This document shows positions 18,321 to 27,257 of a DNA stretch of 64,000 nucleotides, one piece after another (the first letter of the stretch is position 1; each line of letters begins with the position of its first letter). Source of the stretch: JAPKZH01 sp963715635 (GTDB taxonomy: Bacteria; Acidobacteriota; Aminicenantia; Aminicenantales; UBA4085); contig OY970261.1 in NCBI GenBank assembly GCA_963715635.1, forward strand, positions 2,356,001-2,420,000. The letters run 5' to 3'. Below the pieces are notes generated by a model. That model made no database searches, had not been told where the DNA came from, and saw only the letters and a list, made by a program, of their open reading frames with translations. The position numbers and the translations under genes were made by a program.

Positions 18321-18557
18321 ATGATCTGTAAAAGAACCTATAAAAATCAAATCACCTTGCCCAAGAAGGCTATGGAAAAATTCGAGGATGTCGAATATTT
18401 TGAGGTGAAAGCCGGCGAAGGCAAAATCGTTCTGGAGCCGGTTAAGATGACCGCTCTGAGGGATACGACTCTTGGCAAGGCCCGAAAAAAAATCGCCTCG
18501 CTCGGCCTGACGTTCAAAGATGTTGAAGACGCGATCGAATGGGCAAGAAAAAAGTAA
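18321..18557 (+). CDS. AbrB/MazE-type swapped-hairpin antitoxin
   Basis: 78 aa from the ATG at 18321, chosen because GGAGG sits 8 nt before it; the ATG at 18306 is the end of the operator. The N-terminus (MICKRTYKNQITLPKKAMEKF) is a SpoVT/AbrB swapped-hairpin DNA-binding domain. The C-terminal helices (DTTLGKARKKIASLGLTFKDV) should bind the toxin. It overlaps the PIN gene by 19 nt. Confidence 0.82.
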   Translation: MICKRTYKNQITLPKKAMEKFEDVEYFEVKAGEGKIVLEPVKMTALRDTTLGKARKKIASLGLTFKDVEDAIEWARKK

Positions 18558-18991
18558 GCCGGTCGGGCTCCTCCACCGCCTCAAGAGTCGTCCTGGATAC
18601 CAGCATCTTCATCTCAGCCATTCTATTTCACGGCCGCCCGAGTCAGCTTGTCGGACTGTGGCAAAAAGGCCGCCTCCACGTGCTCATGTCTTCAGAGGTT
18701 CTCAACGAATACGTTAGGGTTCTGGCCTACCCTAAATTCAAACTGGCCAAAGAAGACATCAAGTCCATTATCGAGCAGGAGTTCATTCCCTTCGTTGAAC
18801 CGGTCAAGACTTCCGCAGTCCTTAGGATAATTGTTGAAGATCCTTCCGATGATAAGTTCCTTGTCCTGGCCGTCAACGGACAAGCCGACCTTATCATAAG
18901 CGGCGACAAACATCTGCTTGGATTGAAAGAATTTCGGGGAATCAAAATCGTTACAGCCGAGGAATTTCTCACCCAATGTCTAAAATATTAG
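18539..18991 (+). CDS. PIN-domain toxin (TIGR00305-type)
   Basis: 150 aa. Acidic residues of a PIN ribonuclease are visible: VVLDTSIFISAIL (first Asp), SSEVLNEYVRVL (Glu), EDPSDDKFLVLAVNGQADLIISGDKHLL (paired Asp). The PSDDxxLxLAxxxxADxIxSGDxxLL pattern is that of the putative toxin component PIN family. The first 15 residues (GKKKVSRSGSSTAS) overlap the antitoxin and may not be structured; a later start is possible. Confidence 0.87.
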   Translation: MGKKKVSRSGSSTASRVVLDTSIFISAILFHGRPSQLVGLWQKGRLHVLMSSEVLNEYVRVLAYPKFKLAKEDIKSIIEQEFIPFVEPVKTSAVLRIIVEDPSDDKFLVLAVNGQADLIISGDKHLLGLKEFRGIKIVTAEEFLTQCLKY

Positions 18992-19013
18992 GAACTCTGA
19001 AGAGCAATCAGGA

Positions 19014-19760
19014 ATGATTCTGGCAATAACCGTCCTCGCTATTTTTTTCGCTTCACTGATCTTTATTAAGGTTCGACCAAGTCGAAAACCCAGTCTTGAA
19101 GGCATTGAAGACATTCAAGCGGCGCAAGCTTACGACCGGATCAGCAAGTGGCCGCAGTTTCGGGTCTTGAGGCGGCTGATCGTGCGGGAACTGCGCCGGC
19201 ACAAACCGACGGGAATCCTGGCTGACATCGGCTGCGGTCCAGGGCTATTGACCACGCTCATCGCCCAGAAATTCCCGCGTTTGAAGGTGCTTGGACTGGA
19301 TACGGCGCAGGAGATGATCAAAACGGCCAACGCTAACGCAGTTTCGCTGGGATTTGAAGGACGAGTCGAATTTCGAGAAGGGAATATCCGAAGCCTGCCG
19401 CTGCCGGATCAAACGCTGGATTTTGCCGTCAGCAGCCTGTCGTTACATCACTGGTCCCAACCAGAGCGCGGCCTAGCGGAAATCCATCGGGCGCTCAAAC
19501 CCGGAGGGCAAGTGCTATTGATTGATATGCGCAGGGATTCGCGGCTCTTCTTTTATTTGCTGATGCTATTCGCCACGTCGATTGTCATGCCCGCTGCGAT
19601 GCGAAGGATCAACGAACCGCTAGGGTCGGTGCTGGCCAGCTACACCCCCGAAGAGATACAGGATTTTTTCGCACGATCTCCATTTAAAAAGTATAAAGTC
19701 CTTGGCGGGCCGGCCTGGATGATTATATGGGGAAGGAAAGAGCAAGCCGATTCTGAATAA
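19014..19760 (+). CDS. Class I SAM-dependent methyltransferase, membrane-anchored
   Basis: 248 aa. Residues 1-20 are a single hydrophobic helix (ILAITVLAIFFASLIFI) that probably anchors the enzyme. The Rossmann methyltransferase motifs follow: ADIGCGPGLLTTLIAQKFP (motif I), VLGLDTAQEMI (acidic end of strand 2), REGNIRSLPLPDQTLDFAVSSLSLHHW (motifs II-III) and KPGGQVLLIDM. The Methyltransf_11 type acts on small molecules such as quinones or lipids; substrate unknown. It lies 22 nt after the PIN gene and might be co-transcribed with it. Confidence 0.82.
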   Translation: MILAITVLAIFFASLIFIKVRPSRKPSLEGIEDIQAAQAYDRISKWPQFRVLRRLIVRELRRHKPTGILADIGCGPGLLTTLIAQKFPRLKVLGLDTAQEMIKTANANAVSLGFEGRVEFREGNIRSLPLPDQTLDFAVSSLSLHHWSQPERGLAEIHRALKPGGQVLLIDMRRDSRLFFYLLMLFATSIVMPAAMRRINEPLGSVLASYTPEEIQDFFARSPFKKYKVLGGPAWMIIWGRKEQADSE

Positions 19761-19787
19761 AAGGATCCGACCTCCTTCATCATGAGG

Positions 19788-20084
19788 TTAGGACGAGAGG
19801 TTGAAGATAAGCTCTTTGAGTTTTTCGTATATCTCTTTGCGGTGGCCGACGGCGATGACGATAATAAGGAGCTCCTTTTCTTTGATCCGGTAGACGATTC
19901 TATAGTCGGATGTCCGCAGCGAACGCAAGCCGGCCAATTCGTAGGCCAACGGCTTTCCTTTGGCGGGATTGACCGCCAAGGACTCGATCGCTTTCCTGAT
20001 GATTTTCGCGATCGAAGGATCCAGCTTCTCAACGTTCTTTTTCGCTTCTTTTGTAAAGAGAATGCGATAGGGAGACTTTTTCAT
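19788..20084 (-). CDS. relE: RelE-family toxin
   Basis: 98 aa. YRILFTKEAKKNVEKLDPSIAKII, the KPLAYELAGLRSLRTSDYRIVYRI core, and GHRKEIYEKL at the end are classical RelE features, including the basic residues that contact ribosomal mRNA and the terminal tyrosine. It follows the antitoxin with a 4-nt overlap. Confidence 0.93.
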   Translation of the reverse strand: MKKSPYRILFTKEAKKNVEKLDPSIAKIIRKAIESLAVNPAKGKPLAYELAGLRSLRTSDYRIVYRIKEKELLIIVIAVGHRKEIYEKLKELIFNLSS

Positions 20085-20353
20085 TTGTCCGGGAAGACCT
20101 CTTTATAAGGATTAAGCCTTCCGGCTTTTTCATCCATGAGGCCCCGGCGGATGCGGACCATGAGGTCCTTGTCGCTCAGGATTTCCAGAGTCTCGATGAG
20201 GCTTTCGTATTCCTCTATGCTCAGAAGAACCCCCTCAACCTTTCCCCGATGTGTGATGGCAAAAGACCCGTGCTCTTCCCTGACCCGTCGCATAAACTCC
20301 GAAAGCAAAGCTTTGGCCTTGCTCAGCGGGACCGTCTCTGAATAATTTGCCAT
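20081..20353 (-). CDS. Phd/YefM-family antitoxin
   Basis: 90 aa from the ATG at 20353, which has GGAG 6 nt upstream; an earlier in-frame ATG (20365) overlaps that ribosome site. The sequence ETVPLSKAKALLSEFMRRV and GSFAITHRGKVEGVLLSIEEYESL is the Phd/YefM fold. The short GTCTAT-like repeats in the 60 nt upstream (20377-20410) may be its operator. Confidence 0.88.
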   Translation of the reverse strand: MANYSETVPLSKAKALLSEFMRRVREEHGSFAITHRGKVEGVLLSIEEYESLIETLEILSDKDLMVRIRRGLMDEKAGRLNPYKEVFPDK

Positions 20354-20365
20354 GGCCTTCTCCAT

Positions 20366-20630
20366 ATTGGTCTGTTTTTGGACTAATTAATAGACCTATT
20401 ATAGACTACGCCTCTCCCCCGGTCTCCGTCAAGATGAAAATATCGAGCAGCCTCTGATGAGCTTGGCGAAGCGGCCTCGCGGTCTTCCGGCAGATGGAGG
20501 CAAAGGTGCTTGTCGAGGGCCAGCGAAAGGAATACAATCGATCGAGGCTGCAGAGTTCTTTAGGCTCCAGGCACAATTTTTATCGTTATCCGCGATCGTC
20601 AAGCACTGAGTTGCCAAGTCAAAATAGAAG
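20366..20630. other. Intergenic, no gene recognised
   Basis: Contains the repeat GTCTATAATAGGTCTATTA on the minus strand near 20390-20410, a candidate operator for the Phd-RelE pair. The remaining 200 nt encode short frames on both strands with no recognisable family and I assign nothing to them. Confidence 0.4.
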
Positions 20631-21535
20631 ATGAACGAAAAATCTTTAGATGCTCATTATGAGCGACGCTACTCAATCCTGCTTTCTATTATGTTGGCCA
20701 GCATCATGGGCCCGATTGATGCGAGCATTGTTAATGTCATCCTTCCCACGATTACTCAGTTCTTTGGCGTGAGCATATCGACGGCCCAATGGGTTCCGAT
20801 GATCTACCTTCTGACCATCAGCAGTTTGCTCTTAACCTATGGTCGTTTGGGTGATATCTTAGGATACAAAAAGGTTTACTTATTCGGCCTGACCGGTTTC
20901 ATCATCACGTCCGGCCTGTGCGGCCTTTCTCCGACAATCCATTGGCTTGTCCTGTTTCGCGCCGTCCAAGGGCTTGCGGCCGGCATGATGATGGCGGTCC
21001 CATTTGCCATCATAACTAGGTCTTTCCCTCCTGAAGAGCGGGGAAAAGCCCTGGGTATTAATGCCATCAGTATCTCGTTTGGCTTGGCGATAGGGCCTTC
21101 GGTTGGCGGATTTGTGACTTCGCTTTTAGGCTGGCGTTTTGTTTTCTTGATAAACATTCCCATTGGCATTGCCGGTCTGATCTGGGCTCATCGTATTATC
21201 CCTGAAATGAAAGGGCAGCCGGGCAAAATGGATATAGGGGGATCAGTGGCTGCCTTTGTCTCGCTATTCTCTTTCGTTTTCTTTGTCAATCGCTTTCAAA
21301 GTATGGGGCTCAGCTGGGCCACGGCCGCCATGCTATCGGTTACAGTCATAGCCGGCCTCAGTTTCCTTATGTTAGAAAGCAGGACAGCGCAGCCGATGAT
21401 CAACCTGAACCTTTTTAGAAATGTCACTTTCTCCTTTGCTAATATCAGCGCTCTGCTGAATTTTATGTCCCAGTACGTGATGGTTTTTCTTACCCCTTTT
21501 TACCTTCAAAGGATCTTGCACCTCACTCCCGGCAA

Positions 21536-21543
21536 TTTAGGAT
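21536..21543. repeat. Left target-site duplication TTTAGGAT
   Basis: Eight bases identical to 22869-22876, directly flanking the IS ends. An 8-bp duplication is the usual size for ISL3-family elements. Confidence 0.93.
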
Positions 21544-22868
21544 GGTTCTCTTCCATCTTGTGTGGGTTAATCAAAGCATAACCTGCCGGCGACGAGATAA
21601 ACGATGGTCCGGAGATATTGGACGTGTTTAAACCCATAGGCCCTTTTCATCGCCGTCTTGATCTTCGAGTTCAGGCCTTCGGCCACGCCGTTTGTGATCC
21701 TAGCTCTTGTAAAACTCACGACACCGCGCCAATACCGTTTTATCGCTTTGGCCGCTTCAATAATCGGTCCCAACCGGCTGTGAGTCGCCCAATAATACCA
21801 GCGTTTCAGGTATCTAACGGCCCTGGGGGATCCTTGAACTCCCAGAACCGAGCCAAGGCCAGCTTGATGTGGTAGGCCCGAGCCGTCTTCAGGTCCAAGG
21901 ACTTCAACTTGGTCAGGCTTTCCTCTTGTTGAGGATTCAAGTTCTCCGGGTTCTTCAGCCAAAGGAATCGGGTCTTCTTCAGCGCCTTGTTCTTCTTCTG
22001 CTCCGCCCAACGGACTTTTTCGATCGCCTTATTCATCTGACTCATGATGTGATAGCGATCAAAAACGACCCGGGCCTGGGGGATATGGTTTCCCAGCCCA
22101 TTCAGGTAAGGATCCCACATATCGCAGCAGACCAGATCGATTCGGCCGGGATCGAAATCCCTGGATCGCAGGTCCTCGACAAACGCTCGGACGACGCCCT
22201 TCTTTCGGCTCTCCCCGAGATAGAGCACTCGCGAAGCCTCCAGGTCGCTGAACGATGTCATATACTCGTGCCCTTTGCGAACCGAGAACTCATCAATGCC
22301 CAGAACATGAAAACCCGAAAGATCTACCCTCCGCCGCGCTTCTTCCACGTAATGCGCCAGAATCCGCCAGATCCGGTTGGCGGATTCCGCCGTGACGTCC
22401 GCCACCCCGGCCACCGACATCTCCCGGCTCAGCTGCAGCACCAGCATCTCAAACAACAGGGTAAATCCGCTTCCCGGCCGGGCCCAGGGAACCTCCACCT
22501 GCTTGATCCCGCAGCGGTCGCAGCCAACGCGGGGGACTCTCGCGTGAAGATAGGTCTCGTACTGAAAGAAGTTCAGGTGACGCCACGTTCGGTCCTTCGT
22601 GTCGTGAACCTCGCATTCCTGTCCCTCGCACGTCGGGCAAGCGAACTTCGCCCCCCTAGGAAAATCGATCCTCAGATCCAGGCGGCCTTCCTCCTTAGAA
22701 AATCGAATATCGACGACCTGCCAGGGCTTGGAAAGCCCCAGCGCCAAAGTAAACAACGACAGTTCATCCATCAAGACGATTCCTTTCCGTTTAGACTTCA
22801 TCTGGAATCCTATCACGCCTCGATGGTATGATTAAACATGCTCAACCCACACAAGATGGAAGAGAACC
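21544..22868. mobile_element. ISL3-family insertion sequence, 1325 bp
   Basis: Bounded by perfect 25-bp terminal inverted repeats, 21544-21568 and 22844-22868, each beginning GGTTCTCTTCC from the outside. It carries one transposase reading frame on the minus strand that fills nearly the whole element. The termini, duplication length and transposase all agree with the ISL3 family. The transposase frame is broken, so this copy may only move if a functional relative elsewhere supplies transposase. Confidence 0.95.
21567..22771 (-). pseudogene. ISL3-family transposase, frameshifted
   Basis: Start ATG at 22771 with AAAGGA upstream. N-terminal zinc-finger-like segment (FACPTCEGQECEVHD ... RVGCDRCGIKQVEVPW), helix-turn-helix region, and the DDE_Tnp_ISL3 core: VLGIDEFSVRKGHEYM, VCCDMWDPYLNGL, ARVVFDRYHIMSQMNKAI. 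The frame ends prematurely after FWEFKDPPGPLDT. The adjacent frame continues with AVRYLKRWYYWATHSRLGPI and RITNGVAEGLNSKIKTAMKRAYGF, including the last conserved glutamate. Restoring one base near 21826 would yield a full-length protein. The local sequence is not a good -1 slippery heptamer, so a true lesion is favoured. Confidence 0.9.
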
Positions 22869-22876
22869 TTTAGGAT
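22869..22876. repeat. Right target-site duplication TTTAGGAT
   Basis: Second copy of the 8-bp direct repeat that flanks the IS; removal of the IS plus one copy restores the MFS frame. Confidence 0.93.
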
Positions 22877-23377
22877 TAATCATGACATCCGCTCCGCTGG
22901 CTGTCATGGCGGTTGCTCCTATAAGTGGCGCTCTTTCTGATCGAATCGGAACAAAGGCACCGGCTTGTTTGGGTGCCGCCCTATGCGGCCTATCCCTGTT
23001 CTTCATGAGCCAATTGCCAGCTTCAGCCGGTTCTGCAGATATTGTTTGGAGATTAGCTCTTTTTGGTCTTGGCACAGGGATTTTTCAATCTCCAAACAAC
23101 AGCGCTGCGATGGGAAGCGCTCCCAGGCCTCATCTTGGAGTCGCTTCAGGAATATTGGTCACGGTCAGAAACTTGGGAATGGTTCTGGGTATCGCCATAG
23201 GAGGAGCTGTGCTCCATATGTTTGCTCTGCCTGCAACCCTTCAAAAGGCTAATCTTTCGCCTTCAGAAGCCGCCGCTTTTTTTTCAGGATTGAGGCATGC
23301 CTACTTCGTCGGAGGGGTCTTGAGTTGGGTAGCCGTTGTGACCACTCTTGTCAGAACCAAGGAGAGGAAAACCTGAT

Positions 23378-24148
23378 TCAGGACAGGATCTTCCGAAAGC
23401 TGAGGCTGGCAATCGTCACCATCGCCGCCGTGGCTATGACAAGAGCCAATATATCCTGGGCAAGCGAACTGAAATCGCCGGTCACAAGCAATGCCCTCAT
23501 GGCATTAACGACATAACTCAGCGGATTAACAACGGCAATAGCTTTGAGCCAGCCGGGCATGAGTGAGATAGGATAAATGGCATTGCTGGCGAAGAAGAGC
23601 GGCATGGTAATCGCCTGTCCAATCCCCATCATTCTCTCCCTTGTCCGAAAAATCGGCGCCAGGGACATGCTCAGGCTCGAGAAACACATCCCAAAAAGGA
23701 TGATAATGACAAAGACACTAAGCACGTTCAATATGCTTAAGGAGAGATGAACCCGAATAATGAGGGCAAGAGCCAGGACCGCAACGGCCTGGAAAATCCC
23801 CCTCACGCCCGCCGAAAGAGCCTTTCCTAGAACAATGGCCGAACGGGGCACAGGAGTGGAAAGCAATTTATTCAACAGTCCCAGGTCGCGTTCCCAGACC
23901 ACGGTGATGCCGTAGAAAATGGCAACGAACATGACTGATTGGGCAAGAATGCCGGGCGTCATAAACTGGCGGTAGGTGAATGGCCCGGAAATGATTCCTC
24001 TAATCTGGCTGAACACCGTGCCGAATACCAGAAGCCATAACGCCGGTTGCACCGACCGCAGCCAGATCTGAGAGGTGTCGTGCCTTACTTTTCTCAACTC
24101 GAACTCAGCCAGCGTGAAGGCGCCGGATAGATAACGTTTTAGGCTCAT
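23378..24148 (-). CDS. ABC-2 type exporter permease
   Basis: 256 aa from the ATG at 24148, which overlaps the ATPase stop (ATGA) and has GGAG 9 nt upstream. Six hydrophobic segments are visible, starting with LWLLVFGTVFSQI, and the ABC-2 signature region MMGIGQAITMPLFFASNAIYPISLMPGWLKAIAVVNPLSYVV (split here over residues 180-220). It pairs with the DrrA-like ATPase upstream to export a drug or lipid-like compound. It converges on the MFS gene with a 1-nt gap. Confidence 0.9.
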   Translation of the reverse strand: MSLKRYLSGAFTLAEFELRKVRHDTSQIWLRSVQPALWLLVFGTVFSQIRGIISGPFTYRQFMTPGILAQSVMFVAIFYGITVVWERDLGLLNKLLSTPVPRSAIVLGKALSAGVRGIFQAVAVLALALIIRVHLSLSILNVLSVFVIIILFGMCFSSLSMSLAPIFRTRERMMGIGQAITMPLFFASNAIYPISLMPGWLKAIAVVNPLSYVVNAMRALLVTGDFSSLAQDILALVIATAAMVTIASLSFRKILS

Positions 24149-25137
24149 TTGTTCATTCTCCGGAATGTCCGACGCGTCCGGCGCGTCTCTATCCAAGACC
24201 CACCTGCTTCTATCCTGGTCCCGGTGTACTTGAGAAAAACATCGTCCAGCGTGGGCTTTTTCAAAGACACAGCCTCGACTTCGATACCTGCTGTTTTGAG
24301 AGATTCAATCAGGTGCGGAATCAGCCTTTCGCCGTTGGAAACCAGCAAATCAATTTGCCCGTTAGGGGATTCGGTGATGGTCGTATACCCAAGCTTCCTG
24401 ACCTCATCAGCAAAACCGGGTGTTTTAGAATTTAAGGTGAGGACATCGCCGCCGACGGAGGCTTTGAGCTGAGCAGGCGTACCAATTGTACCGAGCTTGC
24501 CTCTATTCATAATCCCGATACGGTCGCAGAGTGCATCAGCTTCGTTCATATCGTGGGTGTTTATAAAAACGACAGTACTGAGCTCGTCCCTCAGCCTTTT
24601 GATGCGCTCCCAGATAAGCCTTTTAGCGCCCGGGTCAAGACCGATCGTCGGCTCGTCAAGAAATAGCAGCTTGGGCCGGTTGACCAACGCCTGGGCAATC
24701 TCAAGCCGCCGCATCATGCCCCCGGAGTAAGTGTTGACCATATCTTTGGCTCTGTCTCTCAGGTCCAAATGACCAAGAATCTCGTCAATAGCTTCCTTTC
24801 TGCCGCGGCTCGGCAGACCATAGAGTTTGGAATACATGAGGATATTCTCATATCCGGTTAGCTCCCCATCCACAGAAACATCCTGCGGCACATATCCGGC
24901 GAGCTGCCTGACTTTATTTGGCTGAGCGAGAGCGTTAATACCCAAAATGCTGATTTGCCCTTCAGTCGGCTTGATAACGGTAAGCAGCAATCGAATGGTC
25001 GTTGTTTTGCCCGCTCCATTGGGGCCAAGAAGCCCGAAAATCTCGCGTGGCTCGACGGTGAACGAGACTCTATCCACCGCTTTAACTCTGGGATAAACCT
25101 TGGTGAGGTCTTGGACGATTATTTCACTTTCAGCCAA
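24145..25137 (-). CDS. DrrA-like ABC transporter ATPase
   Basis: 330 aa from a TTG start with GAGGTGAT just upstream. Walker A GPNGAGKTTTIR, Q-loop AGYVPQDVSVD, signature YSGGMMRRLEIAQAL, Walker B LLFLDEPTIGLD and the H-loop INTHDMNEADAL are all intact. The C-terminal 90 residues (SLKKPTLDDVFLKYTGTRIE) are the extension typical of daunorubicin-resistance ATPases. It drives the permease encoded immediately downstream. Confidence 0.93.
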   Translation of the reverse strand: MAESEIIVQDLTKVYPRVKAVDRVSFTVEPREIFGLLGPNGAGKTTTIRLLLTVIKPTEGQISILGINALAQPNKVRQLAGYVPQDVSVDGELTGYENILMYSKLYGLPSRGRKEAIDEILGHLDLRDRAKDMVNTYSGGMMRRLEIAQALVNRPKLLFLDEPTIGLDPGAKRLIWERIKRLRDELSTVVFINTHDMNEADALCDRIGIMNRGKLGTIGTPAQLKASVGGDVLTLNSKTPGFADEVRKLGYTTITESPNGQIDLLVSNGERLIPHLIESLKTAGIEVEAVSLKKPTLDDVFLKYTGTRIEAGGSWIETRRTRRTFRRMNK

Positions 25138-25210
25138 AATATCACCTCGATTTGCGATTAGCTATCGATTGTATTCCTTTCGCCTGCCCTCGACAAGTTT
25201 TCTCGCCAGG

Positions 25211-25273
25211 CTACTTGTATATTCCCTCTCTCGGGCCGCTCTTCATTCTCGTGGAAATTGATCCTGGTTAGCC
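25211..25273 (-). pseudogene. Scar of a deleted RHH-RelE toxin-antitoxin locus
   Basis: The minus strand reads as the upstream flank of the TA locus at 33.9-34.5 kb (25242-25273, 29 of 32 bases like 34438-34469) joined directly to the last codons of its toxin (GPREGIYK then TAG at 25213-25211). Everything between, promoter, antitoxin and most of the toxin, is missing. Confidence 0.55.
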
Positions 25274-25305
25274 AATTTTATTTGCCCTTGCAAATTTGAT
25301 AAATA

Positions 25306-25335
25306 AGATTCATAATATGAATCTATCTGATTCAT
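25306..25335. promoter_or_regulatory. Operator of the VapBC locus at 25.4 kb
   Basis: Perfect palindrome AGATTCAT-AAT-ATGAATCT at 25306-25324, followed by a third half-site GATTCAT at 25329-25335, 20-50 nt before the antitoxin start. Multiple half-sites suit the conditional cooperativity known for VapBC repression. Confidence 0.6.
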
Positions 25336-25356
25336 TTCTAGCATCATGGAGCCCGG

Positions 25357-25611
25357 ATGAAATCGATCACAGTGCATGGAATAGACAAGGAAACAGAAAA
25401 ACTCATTAACGGACGAGCAAAATTAGCCCGCACTAGCGTCAATAAGACTGTGAAGGAGCTTCTGACCAAGGCGCTTGGCATGGACAAGGGCACGAACAAT
25501 CACCGGGACGAATTCCTCGATCTCTTCGGCGTCTGGACAGAGGCTGATGAGAAGCAGTTTAGGGAAGCCGTTAAAGACCTGGAAGACATTCATCCTGAGG
25601 ACTGGAAGTGA
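25357..25611 (+). CDS. VapB-type antitoxin (Arc-like)
   Basis: 84 aa, GGAG upstream of the ATG. KSITVHGIDKETEKLINGRAK is a ribbon-helix-helix start of the Arc/FitA kind; the tail (FGVWTEADEKQFREAVKDLEDI) with its tryptophans resembles antitoxins that insert into a PIN active site. Its stop overlaps the GTG start of the toxin. Confidence 0.85.
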   Translation: MKSITVHGIDKETEKLINGRAKLARTSVNKTVKELLTKALGMDKGTNNHRDEFLDLFGVWTEADEKQFREAVKDLEDIHPEDWK

Positions 25612-26009
25612 AAAAAATTCTTCTCGATACAAATGCTTATGTACGCTTTTTGAGGGGGGATGAAAAAGTCATGTCTTATCTCGCCCAGGCCGATAGCGTC
25701 TACATGTCCGTGTTTGTCCTGGGTGAATTGTTTGCGGGCTTCAAATCCGGCAGCAAACAAAGAGAAAACAAGCGAATTCTCGAGAGATTCCTTCTCAAGC
25801 CAACGGTCGCCGTTCTTGAAGCGACACTTGAGACGGCGGATATTTTCGGCGGCGTCATGGCCTCGCTCAGAAAGGCGGGAAATCCGATTCCCATCAATGA
25901 TGTCTGGATTGCCGCCCAGGCCCTTGAAACAGGCTCGATTCTGGTGACCTACGACGATCATTTCTCGGCGATCCCGGGGCTGCGGTTCTGGGATGAAATC
26001 GGCCGCTAA
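25608..26009 (+). CDS. vapC: VapC-family PIN toxin
   Basis: 133 aa from a GTG. ILLDTNAYVRFLRGD (first Asp), VFVLGELFAGF (Glu), PINDVWIAAQALETGSILVTYDDHF (third and fourth Asp) are the four-acid PIN site. Such toxins cleave tRNA or rRNA. It is coupled to VapB by a 4-nt overlap. Confidence 0.92.
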   Translation: MKKILLDTNAYVRFLRGDEKVMSYLAQADSVYMSVFVLGELFAGFKSGSKQRENKRILERFLLKPTVAVLEATLETADIFGGVMASLRKAGNPIPINDVWIAAQALETGSILVTYDDHFSAIPGLRFWDEIGR

Positions 26010-26043
26010 TTTCGGCCGCCCCCCTTACCTGAGCCGGATTATT

Positions 26044-26319
26044 TCAAAACTTCAACGGTACTTCAAATGCCCGGCCCGTGGATTCATCGGTGAAGGAGAT
26101 TTTCTGCTCTTTAATTAATTGCTCTCTGGCATTCAACAGTTCTATTCCATAGACTTTCCCATCGGGGGATATATCGATATTGATTTCAGCGCTAATCTGG
26201 CGGGTCTCAACGCCCTTGCTTTTCTGCCTGAAGCCCAAAAAGTTACCCTTTTATTTGAAGAAATACAACGTACTCTGCAATTATCCAACTATTCTTTTGT
26301 ACTGCTTTCCAACCCTCAT
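26044..26319 (-). pseudogene. DUF2283 gene with two in-frame stops
   Basis: Read from an ATG that overlaps the ankyrin gene stop (ATGA), the frame gives LQSTLYFFK-like text broken by TAA twice, then KGVETRQISAEINIDISPDG, KVYGIELLNAREQL and the end FTDESTGRAFEVPLKF. NIDxxxDGKVxGIELLNA is the DUF2283 signature. The family encodes small proteins of unknown role, often near TA loci. A C-terminal relic of the same gene lies at 29947-30003. Confidence 0.7.
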
Positions 26320-27029
26320 TTTTTCCCAGATATACCCCCATGATTGCGTAGTAAATCAACTAGCTCTTTTTTTCCCTTATCAATCGCTAAATCTAACGGA
26401 GTAACTCCAATCTCCGACTTTGCATTCACATCGGCTCCTTTGTCAATCAGTAGTTCTGCCACTGCTTTGCGTCCATTTAGAGCTGCCAAGTGCAGCGGAG
26501 TATAATGATAATAAGAAGCCTTTGCGTTGATTTCAGCTCCATTTCTTATAAGCACCTCAACCACCTCAACTTTGCCGCTGCCAGCTGCTAAGTGTAGTGG
26601 AGTTGAACCTTGGATTTCAGAAGGTGCCATTGAGTTGATTTTTGCGTTGACATCCAAGCCATTCGCTATCAATAACTCAGTCACAGCTTTATTACCTGCA
26701 AATGTGGCTGTAATATGCAGAAGAGTCGCGCCTTGAAACTTTTCATCTACTTTTGCACCAGCATCTATAAGTAATTTTCCTATCTCAGCTTGGTTGGCGT
26801 TGCCAAAAGCACAAACACAAAACAAAGGTGTAATGTCGCGGCTCGCGCCTAAATCGAATTTTCTATTGACGTCTGCACCGGCTTTTATAAGCTCTTTCAC
26901 TTCATCTATCCTCCCGATGATGATTGCACCCCTCAGTTTCCTATTCGTTTCTTCATTTTTTTGAACAGCAGCTGCTAGAAATGTCACTGCCAAAAAAGCC
27001 AAAAGTGTAATTGTTGTCGTTTTTTTCAT
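26316..27029 (-). CDS. Exported ankyrin-repeat protein
   Basis: 237 aa from the ATG at 27029 with GGGAG 6 nt upstream. Signal peptide in residues 1-22 (KKTTTITLLAFLAVTFLAAA). Then five or six ankyrin repeats, for example GSTPLHLAAGSGKVEVVEVL, YTPLHLAALNGRKAVAELL and VTPLDLAIDKGKKELVDLL. Ankyrin repeats bind proteins; the partner is unknown. The promoter at 27059-27087 is of the shared palindromic type. Confidence 0.88.
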   Translation of the reverse strand: MKKTTTITLLAFLAVTFLAAAVQKNEETNRKLRGAIIIGRIDEVKELIKAGADVNRKFDLGASRDITPLFCVCAFGNANQAEIGKLLIDAGAKVDEKFQGATLLHITATFAGNKAVTELLIANGLDVNAKINSMAPSEIQGSTPLHLAAGSGKVEVVEVLIRNGAEINAKASYYHYTPLHLAALNGRKAVAELLIDKGADVNAKSEIGVTPLDLAIDKGKKELVDLLRNHGGISGKK

Positions 27030-27058
27030 GCTACTCTCCCTTCTTGTGTGATACGACA

Positions 27059-27087
27059 ATTAGACTTGACCTGACAATGGTTGTCAA
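27059..27087 (-). promoter_or_regulatory. Shared-type promoter of the ankyrin gene
   Basis: Minus strand: GGC then TTGACA (27087-27082), 17-nt spacer starting ACCATTGTCAGG, TCTAAT (27064-27059), 30 nt before the start. TTGACA-N5-TGTCA is the same partial palindrome as at 29.9 and 37.9 kb. Confidence 0.65.
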
Positions 27088-27257
27088 GCCAAGTTCAGGT
27101 TATTCCAATTTACACACGTAGGCCTCCCCAACTTGAAATCACAATTTGTGATTTCAAGTTTAGGAATTCTTTGATCTGCGCAAAATCTCTTCGATTAGCA
27201 AGACGCAAGGTGCTGACAATGATTCTCAATTCAAGAAACAACAGAGCCCTCCGCCCC

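Larger units (their letters stand above)
20631..23376 (+). pseudogene. DHA2-type MFS multidrug exporter interrupted by an IS
   Basis: The gene is split by the insertion sequence at 21544-22868. Joining the flanks through one copy of the 8-bp duplication restores a continuous frame of 470 aa, with PGNLG running directly into LIMTSAPLAVMAV. The N-terminal half has the DHA2/EmrB start (MGPIDASIVNVILPTI), motif A region YGRLGDILGYKK, and motif C GLAIGPSVGG. The C-terminal half has GALSDRIGTKAPA and FQSPNNSAAMGSAP. Fourteen transmembrane helices would be expected, exporting drugs by proton antiport. The left fragment could still be translated to residue 316, ending inside the IS. No further damage is seen, so the insertion is recent. 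Confidence 0.92.

Noticed and set aside
20429..20617. 62-aa minus-strand frame between the Phd-RelE locus and the MFS gene
   Set aside because: No recognisable family, no ribosome site, and poor codon pattern.
21820..21840. Programmed -1 frameshifting in the ISL3 transposase
   Set aside because: ISL3 elements normally have a single frame, and the site does not allow good re-pairing in the -1 frame.
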